A model generated the notes under the pieces. It was given only the letters and a program-made list of their open reading frames with translations. It was not told where the DNA came from and did no database searches. A stretch of DNA of 30,292 bases from an uncultured Bacilli bacterium (lineage in GTDB: Bacteria > Bacillota_I > Bacilli_A > RF39 > UBA660), in the NCBI GenBank assembly GCA_934119965.1, contig CAKOTA010000016.1, positions 1-30,292 on the forward strand. The letters are read 5' to 3'. The position numbers and the translations under genes were made by a program. Shown here piece after piece: positions 1 through 5,984 of the stretch (position 1 is the first letter of the stretch; every line of letters begins with the position of its first letter).

Positions 1-637
1 TGTATTCATAAGATGTATACTGGAATCCTTGGTCGGAATGTATTATTAATCCAGATACATCTTTTCTTTTTGCTATCGCTTCATTTAAAGTATCCATAAC
101 CAACTTATTGTCATTATGTTTTGATATTTTATAAGCAACAACTTTTCTATCATATAAATCAATTATTGTTGATAAATATGCCCTAGAACTTTTAAATATA
201 AGATATGTAACGTCTGTATCCCACACTTTATTGGGCGCATCACTATTAAAATTTCTATTTAATAAATTGGGTTTAACATTATCTTCAATTCTTTCGTTTT
301 TATTTTTCTTTTTTGATTTCCTTACATATTCAGGAATTAAATTATATTTTTTCATTATTCTCAAAACCTTCTTTCCATTCATAACAACCCCATATTTGAT
401 TTTTAGGCCTTCCACAATTCTACGATAACCATATGTGCCTTTAGAATCATCAAATATTTCTTTAATTACTAAGTAATCATAATAATCAGGATCTTCCTTA
501 TTTCTATATTTATAATAAGTTTTTGGACTTATTTCTAATACGGCACACATATTATATAACTTATAATTATCTCTATAGAGATTTATAAAAGTTACTTTTT
601 CTCTCGTTGTGCCTTGAGGAAGGCCTGGTATTTTTTT
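1..637 (-). CDS. IS3-family transposase OrfB (DDE integrase domain), partial
   Basis: The frame is open on the minus strand from just after a TGA at 644-646 to the window edge. It has no ATG, GTG or TTG before the conserved start of the domain, so it is probably made as an OrfAB fusion by -1 frameshifting. The translation shows the IS3 helical region (VLEISPKTYYKYRNK, then GTYGYRRI) followed by the rve integrase core. The first catalytic Asp is in NKVWDTDVTYL and the second in IIHSDQGFQYTS. The final Glu of the DDE triad is beyond the edge. No stop or frameshift interrupts the visible part. The product cuts and joins the element ends together with OrfA. The start is given at the 5' edge of the A7 slippery run. 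Confidence 0.85.
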
Positions 638-882
638 AGTATTTCAAATCTTTGTTTCCAATCTTCTTTTGTTAAATTTTTTTCATTAGGTCGACCTTTT
701 TGTTCTGCAATAGTTGTTCCAGTATTTCTATATTTTCTAATCATACTTTCAACTGTTTTCCAACTAATTCCACGTTCTTTTGTTATGCTTCTATAAGAAC
801 CTTGTCCAGATAAATATTGACCAACTATTTCTGTTCTTTCTTCATCAGTAAATCTTATAAATTTTTGTCCCTTTAAAGCCAT
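592..882 (-). CDS. IS3-family transposase OrfA (helix-turn-helix)
   Basis: A 96-residue protein with the N-terminal HTH_Tnp/IS3 domain: TDEERTEIVGQYLSGQGSYR, then the recognition helix region GISWKTVESMIRKYRNTG. The C-terminal part, LKKYQAFLKAQREKK, is the leucine-zipper-like segment that mediates multimerisation in this family. I place the start at ATG 880-882 and not at a further upstream codon, because a perfect Shine-Dalgarno GAAAGGAGGT lies at 891-900, 8 nt before it. OrfA binds the IS ends and is fused to OrfB by frameshifting near its 3' end. It is complete and undamaged. Confidence 0.88.
   Translation of the reverse strand: MALKGQKFIRFTDEERTEIVGQYLSGQGSYRSITKERGISWKTVESMIRKYRNTGTTIAEQKGRPNEKNLTKEDWKQRFEILKKYQAFLKAQREKK
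611..637 (-). promoter_or_regulatory. Candidate programmed -1 frameshift signal of the IS
   Basis: Read on the minus strand, a run of seven A (637 to 631) is in phase as A AAA AAA with OrfA codons. A 6-nt spacer follows (630-625), then the inverted repeat GCCTT-CCTC-AAGGC (624-611). The run lies inside the OrfA/OrfB overlap, downstream of the TGA that closes the OrfB frame, so a -1 slip here would give a continuous OrfAB. A second possible slip site, GAAAAAG at 601-595, lies just before the OrfA stop and would give a more natural-looking protein junction. Which one is used cannot be decided from the sequence. Confidence 0.55.
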
Positions 883-988
883 AAGAAAACACCTCCTTTC
901 GGAAGTGTATTCTAACACAATTTCTTAAAATAGTCTTTTTTATTAATGTCTACTCTAATGGGTGCATTTCAATTACATGTCTTTTTTA

Positions 989-1480
989 TTAATAAGTGTT
1001 TACATTATTTGTTTCTTCTAATTCATCTTCCATTTGTTTTTTAATCTTGTCAATATCAGTAAAAAACAAATTTATTCCTTTTGATTTTAATTTCATTAAA
1101 TCTTTAAAATTTTCTAATATTATTTTTTCTAAAGTTTCTGGAACTTTGGCAGGTTTTCCATCAATAGTATGAACATGGTCAATATATTTTTCTAATGTAG
1201 GAAAAGCATTTTGTAACAATATAGCGTGTTTTTTTTCGAAAATATCAACAAGCAAAATTGTATTACAAAAACCAAATCTTTCTATTTTTTTATCAACTAT
1301 TTTTTTGTATTTTTCTACTTTACTGCTTAATGGTATAAACCATAATATATCTTTATCTTTAATTGTAAAATAAGTAGGTCTTTTTTTACCTTTTTCATGG
1401 TTACTCATTAAATTTTCATCATTAACAATATCAAAAAATTCATCTTTGATATGATATAAGTATCCGTTTTGCACTTTCAT
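989..1480 (-). CDS. Type III toxin: ToxN/AbiQ/CptN-like endoribonuclease
   Basis: A 163-residue protein, the usual length for this family. The N-terminal half is beta-rich, and the stretch DILWFIPLSSKVEKYKK (Pro50, Leu51, Ser52, Ser53, Lys54) matches the conserved IPL(S/T)S-x-K signature of AbiQ/ToxN-type toxins, whose Ser/Thr and Lys residues at about this position are needed for RNA cleavage. The C-terminal half is helical and charged. The family cleaves cellular and phage mRNA and is held inactive by binding a repeated antitoxin RNA encoded just upstream; exactly that arrangement is found here. The start ATG at 1478-1480 is supported by AGGAG 9 nt upstream. Expression should depend on read-through of the terminator at 1505-1548. 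The protein family is assigned by recognition; the genetic context makes it strong. The IS ends only 18 nt past the stop codon. Confidence 0.85.
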   Translation of the reverse strand: MKVQNGYLYHIKDEFFDIVNDENLMSNHEKGKKRPTYFTIKDKDILWFIPLSSKVEKYKKIVDKKIERFGFCNTILLVDIFEKKHAILLQNAFPTLEKYIDHVHTIDGKPAKVPETLEKIILENFKDLMKLKSKGINLFFTDIDKIKKQMEDELEETNNVNTY

Positions 1481-1504
1481 TGTATCAACTCCTACATAAA
1501 TATA

Positions 1505-1548
1505 TCATAAAATAAAAGAAAACTCTATCAATTGAGATAGAAGTTTTC
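1505..1548 (-). terminator. Intrinsic terminator between antitoxin RNA and toxin
   Basis: On the minus strand a GC-poor stem of 12 base pairs, with one bulged U and the loop UCAAUU, spans 1548-1518. It is followed by a U-rich tract (UUUUAUUUUAU). In type III systems a terminator at this position makes antitoxin RNA abundant and lets only some transcripts reach the toxin gene. Confidence 0.85.
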
Positions 1549-1554
1549 AAATAT

Positions 1555-1656
1555 TTACAACTGGGATTATTTATTACTCGCTAGCCACCCAGAAGCGAGA
1601 AACATTGACGACCGGGATTACTTATTACTCGCTAGCCACCCGGAAGCGAGAAACAT
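1555..1656 (-). repeat. Two 51-nt tandem repeats encoding the antitoxin
   Basis: The units at 1606-1656 and 1555-1605 match at 46 of 51 positions. The differences are at 1607/1556, 1610/1559, 1613/1562, 1621/1570 and 1642/1591. The pair 1642 with 1613 (C-G in RNA) corresponds to 1591 with 1562 (U-A), a compensatory change inside the proposed pseudoknot stem. The homology extends a few bases past both outer edges (TTTACA-like), as expected if units duplicated in tandem. Confidence 0.95.
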
Positions 1657-1690
1657 TTACATTTTATTGCACTTTTTCAAATGCAATAAT

Positions 1691-1719
1691 AATATACTAT
1701 ATTTTATGATAAAAGTCAA
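1691..1719 (-). promoter_or_regulatory. Sigma-A promoter of the toxin-antitoxin locus
   Basis: On the minus strand TTGACT (1719-1714) is followed by a 17-nt spacer and TATATT (1696-1691). It is one of the best promoters in the window and sits directly upstream of the repeats. A hairpin with a GAAA loop (1686-1667) lies at the predicted 5' end. Confidence 0.8.
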
Positions 1720-1836
1720 TTTTTTTACCATAAATTCTGCAAATTTTCATTTGCACTAATATTATATGAAAATAACAAAATTTTAAACATGATATATTAA
1801 AACTAAATAAAAGACATATAATTAATTGGTGATTAT

Positions 1837-2559
1837 ATGCCTTTTTTATTAACTTTTTTAGCAAGTATTTCTACATTATTAGGTGGAGTCTTAATTTTTA
1901 TAAAAAAACAAAAGAATATCATTATTTATTCTTTAGCATTTGCTGCAGGAGTAATGATTACAGTATCAATTACAGATTTAATCCCAGAAGCATTTAATTT
2001 GTTAACTACAACTTATAATAATTTTTATTCCATTTTGTTAATATTAATTTTTATTAATATAGGTATTATTCTATCAATGATAATAGATAGATTTTTACCT
2101 AACAACGATGAATTATATCGAGTTGGAATTGTTAGTATGCTTGCCATTATATTGCATAATATTCCAGAAGGTATAATTACATTTATTACTAGTAGTAATG
2201 ATATTACCTTAGGAATTACCTTAACGCTCGCAATAGCGGCTCATAATATCCCAGAGGGTATAACTATATCATTACCAATCTATTATGCCACAAATAACCG
2301 TAAAAAAGCCATATTTTATACATTTATTTCTGGAATATCAGAATTCTTTGGAGCTATTATTGCATTTTTATTTTTAAAACCAATTGCTAATGATACAAAC
2401 TTAGGATTATTATTTGCTGTAATAGCTGGAATTATGACACATATTTCTTGCTATGAATTATTACCTTTGTCATTTAAATATAAAAAATATAGAAAAACTA
2501 TAATGGCATTTATTATAGGGTGTTTGTTTATAATTATGAATTCAGTTATATTTCACTAA
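1837..2559 (+). CDS. zupT: ZIP-family metal transporter (ZupT-like)
   Basis: A 240-residue integral membrane protein with about eight hydrophobic segments. Two ZIP signatures are visible: HNIPEGIITF in the fourth segment and AAHNIPEGITISLPIYYA in the fifth, whose His and Glu residues form the binuclear metal site. A charged loop (NNRKKAIF) follows. This family brings Zn2+, and often Fe2+ or Mn2+, into the cytoplasm. Family length is typically 230-270 residues, so it is complete. A TATAAT at 1817-1822 and GGTGAT just before the ATG give a very short leader. It stands alone between the toxin-antitoxin locus and a bidirectional terminator. The metal preference cannot be read from the sequence. 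Confidence 0.88.
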   Translation: MPFLLTFLASISTLLGGVLIFIKKQKNIIIYSLAFAAGVMITVSITDLIPEAFNLLTTTYNNFYSILLILIFINIGIILSMIIDRFLPNNDELYRVGIVSMLAIILHNIPEGIITFITSSNDITLGITLTLAIAAHNIPEGITISLPIYYATNNRKKAIFYTFISGISEFFGAIIAFLFLKPIANDTNLGLLFAVIAGIMTHISCYELLPLSFKYKKYRKTIMAFIIGCLFIIMNSVIFH

Positions 2560-2561
2560 AT

Positions 2562-2585
2562 AAAAGAGAGTTTATGCTCTCTTTT
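2562..2585. terminator. Bidirectional intrinsic terminator
   Basis: The sequence AAAAGAGAG-TTTATG-CTCTCTTTT has a perfect 9-bp stem with A and T runs on both outer sides. It can serve the transporter on the plus strand and the small gene at 2596-2760 on the minus strand. Confidence 0.85.
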
Positions 2586-2595
2586 AAGTGGGTAA

Positions 2596-2760
2596 TTATT
2601 CTACTTCAAATGAATTGTCGTTGTTTTTGTCTAATTCAAAAGATTTAGAATCATCGAATCCAGTGATCTTCTTTGAATCTTTTACTCTATTACAACTTTT
2701 TACATCTGTTTTTTTGCAATTTTTAACTGATTGCATTTCTTTTTTATTACTTCTTTTCAT
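2596..2760 (-). CDS. Small 54-aa charged protein, possible forespore protein
   Basis: This minus-strand ORF is read from ATG 2758-2760 and preceded by the Shine-Dalgarno GGGTGAT with 7-nt spacing. A further upstream in-frame ATG at 2773-2775 lies about where transcription should begin and has no ribosome binding site, so I prefer the shorter form. The product starts MKRSNKKEMQSVKN, has two Cys (VKNCKK, KSCNR), a Lys-rich N-terminal half and an acidic C-terminus ending SFEVE. There is no signal peptide or membrane segment. It ends 11 nt before the bidirectional terminator. A sigma-G-like promoter precedes it. I do not recognise the family and see no GPR cleavage consensus of classical acid-soluble spore proteins. 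Confidence 0.6.
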   Translation of the reverse strand: MKRSNKKEMQSVKNCKKTDVKSCNRVKDSKKITGFDDSKSFELDKNNDNSFEVE

Positions 2761-2778
2761 TCTTTCATCACCCATTTA

Positions 2779-2807
2779 TATATTGTATTTATTTTCGAAA
2801 AATATAC
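2779..2807 (-). promoter_or_regulatory. Sigma-G-like promoter of the small gene
   Basis: On the minus strand GTATA (2807-2803), a 17-nt spacer and CAATATA (2785-2779) compare with the Bacillus sigma-G consensus gHATR / CATNMTA (5 of 5 and 6 of 7). The same spacing is found upstream of gpr and sigG in this window. In such AT-rich DNA a chance match is possible. Confidence 0.4.
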
Positions 2808-2814
2808 ATATTTA

Positions 2815-2843
2815 TTGTACAATTTTTTGAAATTTGTTATAAT
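2815..2843 (+). promoter_or_regulatory. Sigma-A promoter of the helicase gene
   Basis: TTGTAC (2815-2820), a 17-nt spacer and TATAAT (2838-2843) lie just before AAAGGTG and the helicase ATG at 2867. The region is divergent from the small minus-strand gene. Confidence 0.75.
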
Positions 2844-2866
2844 TTTTATGATAGAAAGGTGCTTTT

Positions 2867-5371
2867 ATGGTAGATATATTTAATGAAGATGTATATTTAA
2901 ACAAAAAAGTAGTAGAAGATAATAATTTAGATTATATAAAAAATTTAGGAGAAATTAAACAACATAATAAAAATTATATAAATAAAAAATTATTAGAAAA
3001 TAAAAATTATTTTGATAATATTTTTATTAATATGGATAAGAATATTATACTAGATGACGAACAAAGAATGGCAATTTTAAAAGATGAAGATTATAATTTA
3101 ATAATAGCAGGTGCTGGAAGCGGAAAAACAACAACAATGATGGCTAAAATTAAATATTTAATTGATATTAAAGAAATTCGTGAAGATGAAATTTTAGCGA
3201 TCTCTTTTGCTAAAAAGAATACTGAAGAATTAAAGGAAAAATTATTAAAGTATTTTAATATAGATATTAATGTTACAACTTTTCATAAATTGGGATTAGA
3301 CATTATTTTAAATAATAATAATGAAAAATATGAAATTATTGAAGATAGTAAAAAACAATATTTTTTTATGAACTATTTAAAAGAAGAAATTTATAAAAAT
3401 GAATTTGAATTAAATAATGTTCTTAATTTTTTAACGCTTTATCTTGGAGAAAGTGACGATATAAAAAAATTTAAGACTCATAAAGAATATTGTTTATATC
3501 AAAAAAATCAATTATTTAATACTATTAAAGGTGATATAGAAGGATATAATAATAATACAGTTAAGGTAAGGAAAAATAAAGAAAAAACAATTGTTGGTGA
3601 AAAAGTAAGATCAAAAGAAGAAGTTGAAATAGCTAATTTTCTTTATTTAAATGGTATTGATTATGAATATGAAAAAAGATACCCTGAATTTTTACCTAAC
3701 AATAAAATATATTGTCCAGATTTCACTATTACTCAAGGCGAAAACATAATTTATCTAGAACATTTTGGAATTAACGAAAATGGTACTTCAGAATTATATA
3801 ATAAGAAAGGTTTAGATAAATATAAGGAAGAAATTAAACAAAAAATTGAATTACATAGAATGAATAATACAAAATTAGTTTATGCTTTTTCAAAATTTAA
3901 TGATGAAAGATCTTTGTTAGAACATTTAGAAGAAATATTAATTAAAAATAATTTTATTTTAAAAAGAAGAGATTCAATTACTGTTTTTAATAAATTATTT
4001 GATAGTAAAGAAAATGAATATTTTGTTAAATTTATTTCTTTAACTCAAAATTTTATATCAAATATGAAATTAAATAATTACAATAAAGATGATATTGATT
4101 ACTTAATAAATAATGTTGAAGATAAAAGGACAAAATTATTTTTAAAATGTATTAAACCAATATATTTTAAGTATAACGCTTATTTGAATAATCATAATAT
4201 GATTGATTTTGATGATATGATTATTAAATCTATTAAAATTATTAATACAAAAGATATAGATTTTAAATATAAATATATTATTGTTGATGAGTATCAAGAT
4301 ATTTCTTTAGAAAGGTTTGAATTAATTAAGGCATTAGCTCATAAATGTAATGCGAAAATAACGGCAGTAGGGGATGACTGGCAAGCTATTTTTTCTTTTG
4401 CTGGTTCTAATGTTGATTTATTTACTTATTTTAAAGAAAAATTAGGATATAGATCATTAACTAAAATTGTTAACACTTACAGAAATAGTCAAGAGTTAAT
4501 TGATGTTGCAAGTGAATTCGTTGAAAAGGATGAAAAAAATATTAAAAAACATTTACATTCTAACAAACATTTAGATAAGCCTATTTGTGTTTTGAAATAT
4601 GAAGATGGAATAGGGAAGGTTACTGAAAAGAAAGCACTTGCTATTGTTAAAGCTATTGGAGATATTTTGAACATCAAAATGGATGCAAAAATAATGCTTT
4701 TGGGCAGATATAACAATGATATGAAAGAGTTATGTAAAACAGATCACTTCTATGAATATAAAGGTGATATTATTTGTAATGATTATAAGAATGCTGATAT
4801 AGTATTTTATACAGTTCATCGTTCTAAAGGAATGGAAGCTGATTATGTAATTATTATTAATGCTATTAATTCTACTTTTGGTTTTCCTTCAAAAATAAAA
4901 GATGATGAGTTATTTAAGTTTTTTAAATATACTAAAGAAAATTTTGAATATGCTGAAGAAAGAAGATTATTTTATGTTGCTTTAACCAGAACTAAAAATA
5001 AAGTATACATAATAACCTCTGATAAAAGGCCATCTCAATTTTTAAGTGAATTAAAAGAAAATCATAATGTAGAGTTTTGTAATGATATCGAATTTGATGA
5101 TTCTGATAATTATGTTTGTCCAAAATGTGGGGGGTATTTAAAGTATGTATATTATAATGATATGGGACAATATGTTTATCGTTGTTGTACTGATAAAGAA
5201 ATTTGTGGTTTTATGACAATGGAGCTATTATACAAGTATCCGATAAGTAAATGTCCAAATTGTGATGGATATTTATTACTAAAACAAGTATATGATGATG
5301 ATAAAAAATTTATTGGTTGTACAAATTATAAATATGATGGTACTGGATGCAATTATAAAGAAATTAAATGA
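2867..5371 (+). CDS. SF1 UvrD/helicase-IV-like helicase with nuclease-like insertion and zinc ribbons
   Basis: An 834-residue protein. The Q motif (LDDEQRMAIL, about 62-71) and Walker A (AGAGSGKTTT, 81-90) open the helicase core. Motif II is VDEYQDIS (about 473-480), followed by GDDWQAIFSFAG, a motif typical of the UvrD/HelD group. HRSKGMEADYVI and FYVALTRTK (about 700) are motifs V and VI. Between motifs Ia and II, about residues 246-300, lies RSKEEVEIANFLYLNG then YCPDFTI and IYLEHFG, resembling the PD-(D/E)xK-like insertion of helicase-IV-type proteins. The C-terminus has two topoisomerase-type zinc ribbons beginning CPKCGG (about 751) and CPNCDG (about 795). This implies DNA unwinding, possibly with cleavage, in repair or in defence against foreign DNA. 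It has its own promoter and no operon partner. Function beyond helicase is inference. Confidence 0.85.
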   Translation: MVDIFNEDVYLNKKVVEDNNLDYIKNLGEIKQHNKNYINKKLLENKNYFDNIFINMDKNIILDDEQRMAILKDEDYNLIIAGAGSGKTTTMMAKIKYLIDIKEIREDEILAISFAKKNTEELKEKLLKYFNIDINVTTFHKLGLDIILNNNNEKYEIIEDSKKQYFFMNYLKEEIYKNEFELNNVLNFLTLYLGESDDIKKFKTHKEYCLYQKNQLFNTIKGDIEGYNNNTVKVRKNKEKTIVGEKVRSKEEVEIANFLYLNGIDYEYEKRYPEFLPNNKIYCPDFTITQGENIIYLEHFGINENGTSELYNKKGLDKYKEEIKQKIELHRMNNTKLVYAFSKFNDERSLLEHLEEILIKNNFILKRRDSITVFNKLFDSKENEYFVKFISLTQNFISNMKLNNYNKDDIDYLINNVEDKRTKLFLKCIKPIYFKYNAYLNNHNMIDFDDMIIKSIKIINTKDIDFKYKYIIVDEYQDISLERFELIKALAHKCNAKITAVGDDWQAIFSFAGSNVDLFTYFKEKLGYRSLTKIVNTYRNSQELIDVASEFVEKDEKNIKKHLHSNKHLDKPICVLKYEDGIGKVTEKKALAIVKAIGDILNIKMDAKIMLLGRYNNDMKELCKTDHFYEYKGDIICNDYKNADIVFYTVHRSKGMEADYVIIINAINSTFGFPSKIKDDELFKFFKYTKENFEYAEERRLFYVALTRTKNKVYIITSDKRPSQFLSELKENHNVEFCNDIEFDDSDNYVCPKCGGYLKYVYYNDMGQYVYRCCTDKEICGFMTMELLYKYPISKCPNCDGYLLLKQVYDDDKKFIGCTNYKYDGTGCNYKEIK

Positions 5372-5373
5372 CC

Positions 5374-5400
5374 ACCCTATTTTTATAAATTGAAAAGGGT
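5374..5400. repeat. Stem-loop repeat, copy 1
   Basis: CCCTATTTTTATAAATT (5375-5391) matches copy 2 at 16 of 17 positions. It is followed by AAAAGGGT, which can pair back to its start (ACCC...GGGT plus TTTT...AAAA). It lies 2 nt after the helicase stop codon. There is no T-tract, so it is not a typical terminator. Confidence 0.6.
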
Positions 5401-5690
5401 AGAGTAGTTGTTGAAAATAAGTATATTTTTAGTAATGTTATTTTTTAAATGATAAATATATTTATTTAATAAATAATACATATTGAATTAAGAGAATATA
5501 TAGGATGTAATATATATTATAACGAATTATAAAATTAAATTTAAATGTAATAATAATTTATATATTGTTGAGAGTTATATTATGTAATTATATACAATAG
5601 TATATTGATAATGGTATACACAAGATAGTTTATAGGAAGAATGTATTAAAGTTAACATAATATAGATTATAGGAAGTTAAATATTAGCTA

Positions 5691-5747
5691 AAAAAATACA
5701 TAAAATAATAGAGAATTATTCATCTATGAATTTTTATGTATTTTTTT
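5691..5747. terminator. 15-bp perfect inverted repeat, terminator-like
   Basis: AAAAAATACATAAAA (5691-5705) pairs perfectly with TTTTATGTATTTTTT (5733-5747). The 27-nt loop can itself form AATAAT/ATTATT. A/T runs on both sides make it terminator-like in either direction, but no gene adjoins it. It could close an unrecognised transcript. Confidence 0.5.
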
Positions 5748-5922
5748 AATTTATATATTTTTACTTATAGATGTCTTAATTAATATTGTTTTTTAATTTT
5801 ATAATATTAATATATCTCTTCTATATTATTAAGTTCAATTTATCAATTTAATATTTAATAATAAATAATATATCTATCTAATACTTAATTATAATAATCT
5901 TAAAATAGTATTTAAATAATTC

Positions 5923-5951
5923 CCCTACTTTTATAAATTATATAAAGAGGG
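5923..5951. repeat. Stem-loop repeat, copy 2
   Basis: CCCTACTTTTATAAATT (5923-5939) is the second copy, 548 nt from the first. It is followed by AAAGAGGG, so the stem CCCT(A)CTTT/AAAGAGGG is kept although the sequence differs from copy 1. It lies just beyond the terminator of the HTH gene. Confidence 0.6.
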
Positions 5952-5955
5952 CGGT

Positions 5956-5984
5956 CAAAAAGAAAAAACTCTTAAAGAGTTTTT
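5956..5984 (-). terminator. Terminator of the HTH regulator gene
   Basis: AAAAACTCT (5964-5972) pairs with AGAGTTTTT (5976-5984) around a 3-nt loop. On the minus strand it is followed by TTTTTTCTTTTTG. The stem overlaps the stop codon of the gene. Confidence 0.8.

Larger units (their letters stand above)
1..971 (-). mobile_element. IS3-family (IS150-group) insertion sequence, cut by window edge
   Basis: The element holds an OrfA/OrfB transposase pair in the usual overlapping arrangement and runs off the left edge of the window. The visible end, read on the minus strand from 971, starts TGAAATGCACCCATT, which closely resembles the IS150 terminus as I remember it (TG, three bases, then TGCACCCATT). 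That sets the boundary at about 971, 18 nt beyond the stop codon of the neighbouring toxin gene. The other end, the target duplication and the last catalytic residue lie outside the window, so intactness cannot be judged. An alternative outer boundary is 977, which also begins with TG. Confidence 0.85.
1505..1684 (-). ncRNA. Type III antitoxin RNA (two pseudoknot repeats)
   Basis: The RNA predicted from the promoter at 1691-1719 contains two 51-nt tandem units and ends at the terminator just before the toxin gene. In each unit the stem CUCGCU/AGCGAG encloses a loop whose CCGGG (unit 1) or CUGGG (unit 2) is complementary to CCCGG or CCCAG downstream of the stem. This gives an H-type pseudoknot in both. 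The known role of such RNA is to be cut into units by the toxin and to assemble with it into a closed inactive complex. Two long repeats resemble the CptI class more than ToxI, which has about five shorter ones (from memory). The transcription start is estimated from the -10 box and is uncertain by a few bases. Confidence 0.82.
5372..5955. other. Gene-free, extremely AT-rich region
   Basis: Both strands are dense in stop codons and I see no credible coding frame, tRNA or rRNA. What it does hold: a stem-loop-like repeat at each end (5374-5400 and 5923-5951), a near-duplicate 15-nt motif ATAGTTTATAGGAAG at 5625-5639 and ATAGATTATAGGAAG at 5662-5676, and a perfect 15-bp inverted repeat (5691-5705 with 5733-5747). 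It may be the decayed remnant of an element or carry an unrecognised RNA. Confidence 0.7.

Noticed and set aside
1555..1656. CRISPR-like repeat pair
   Set aside because: The two units are contiguous without unique spacers, contain internal pseudoknot potential and sit between a promoter and a toxin terminator; no cas genes are present.
2588..2830. 80-aa plus-strand ORF
   Set aside because: It has a ribosome-binding-poor start, a low-complexity hydrophobic product and lies opposite the better supported minus-strand gene at 2596-2760 and its promoter.
5374..5951. MITE with terminal inverted repeats
   Set aside because: The bounding repeats are self-complementary hairpins in direct orientation, with no clear target duplication; kept only as a repeat pair.
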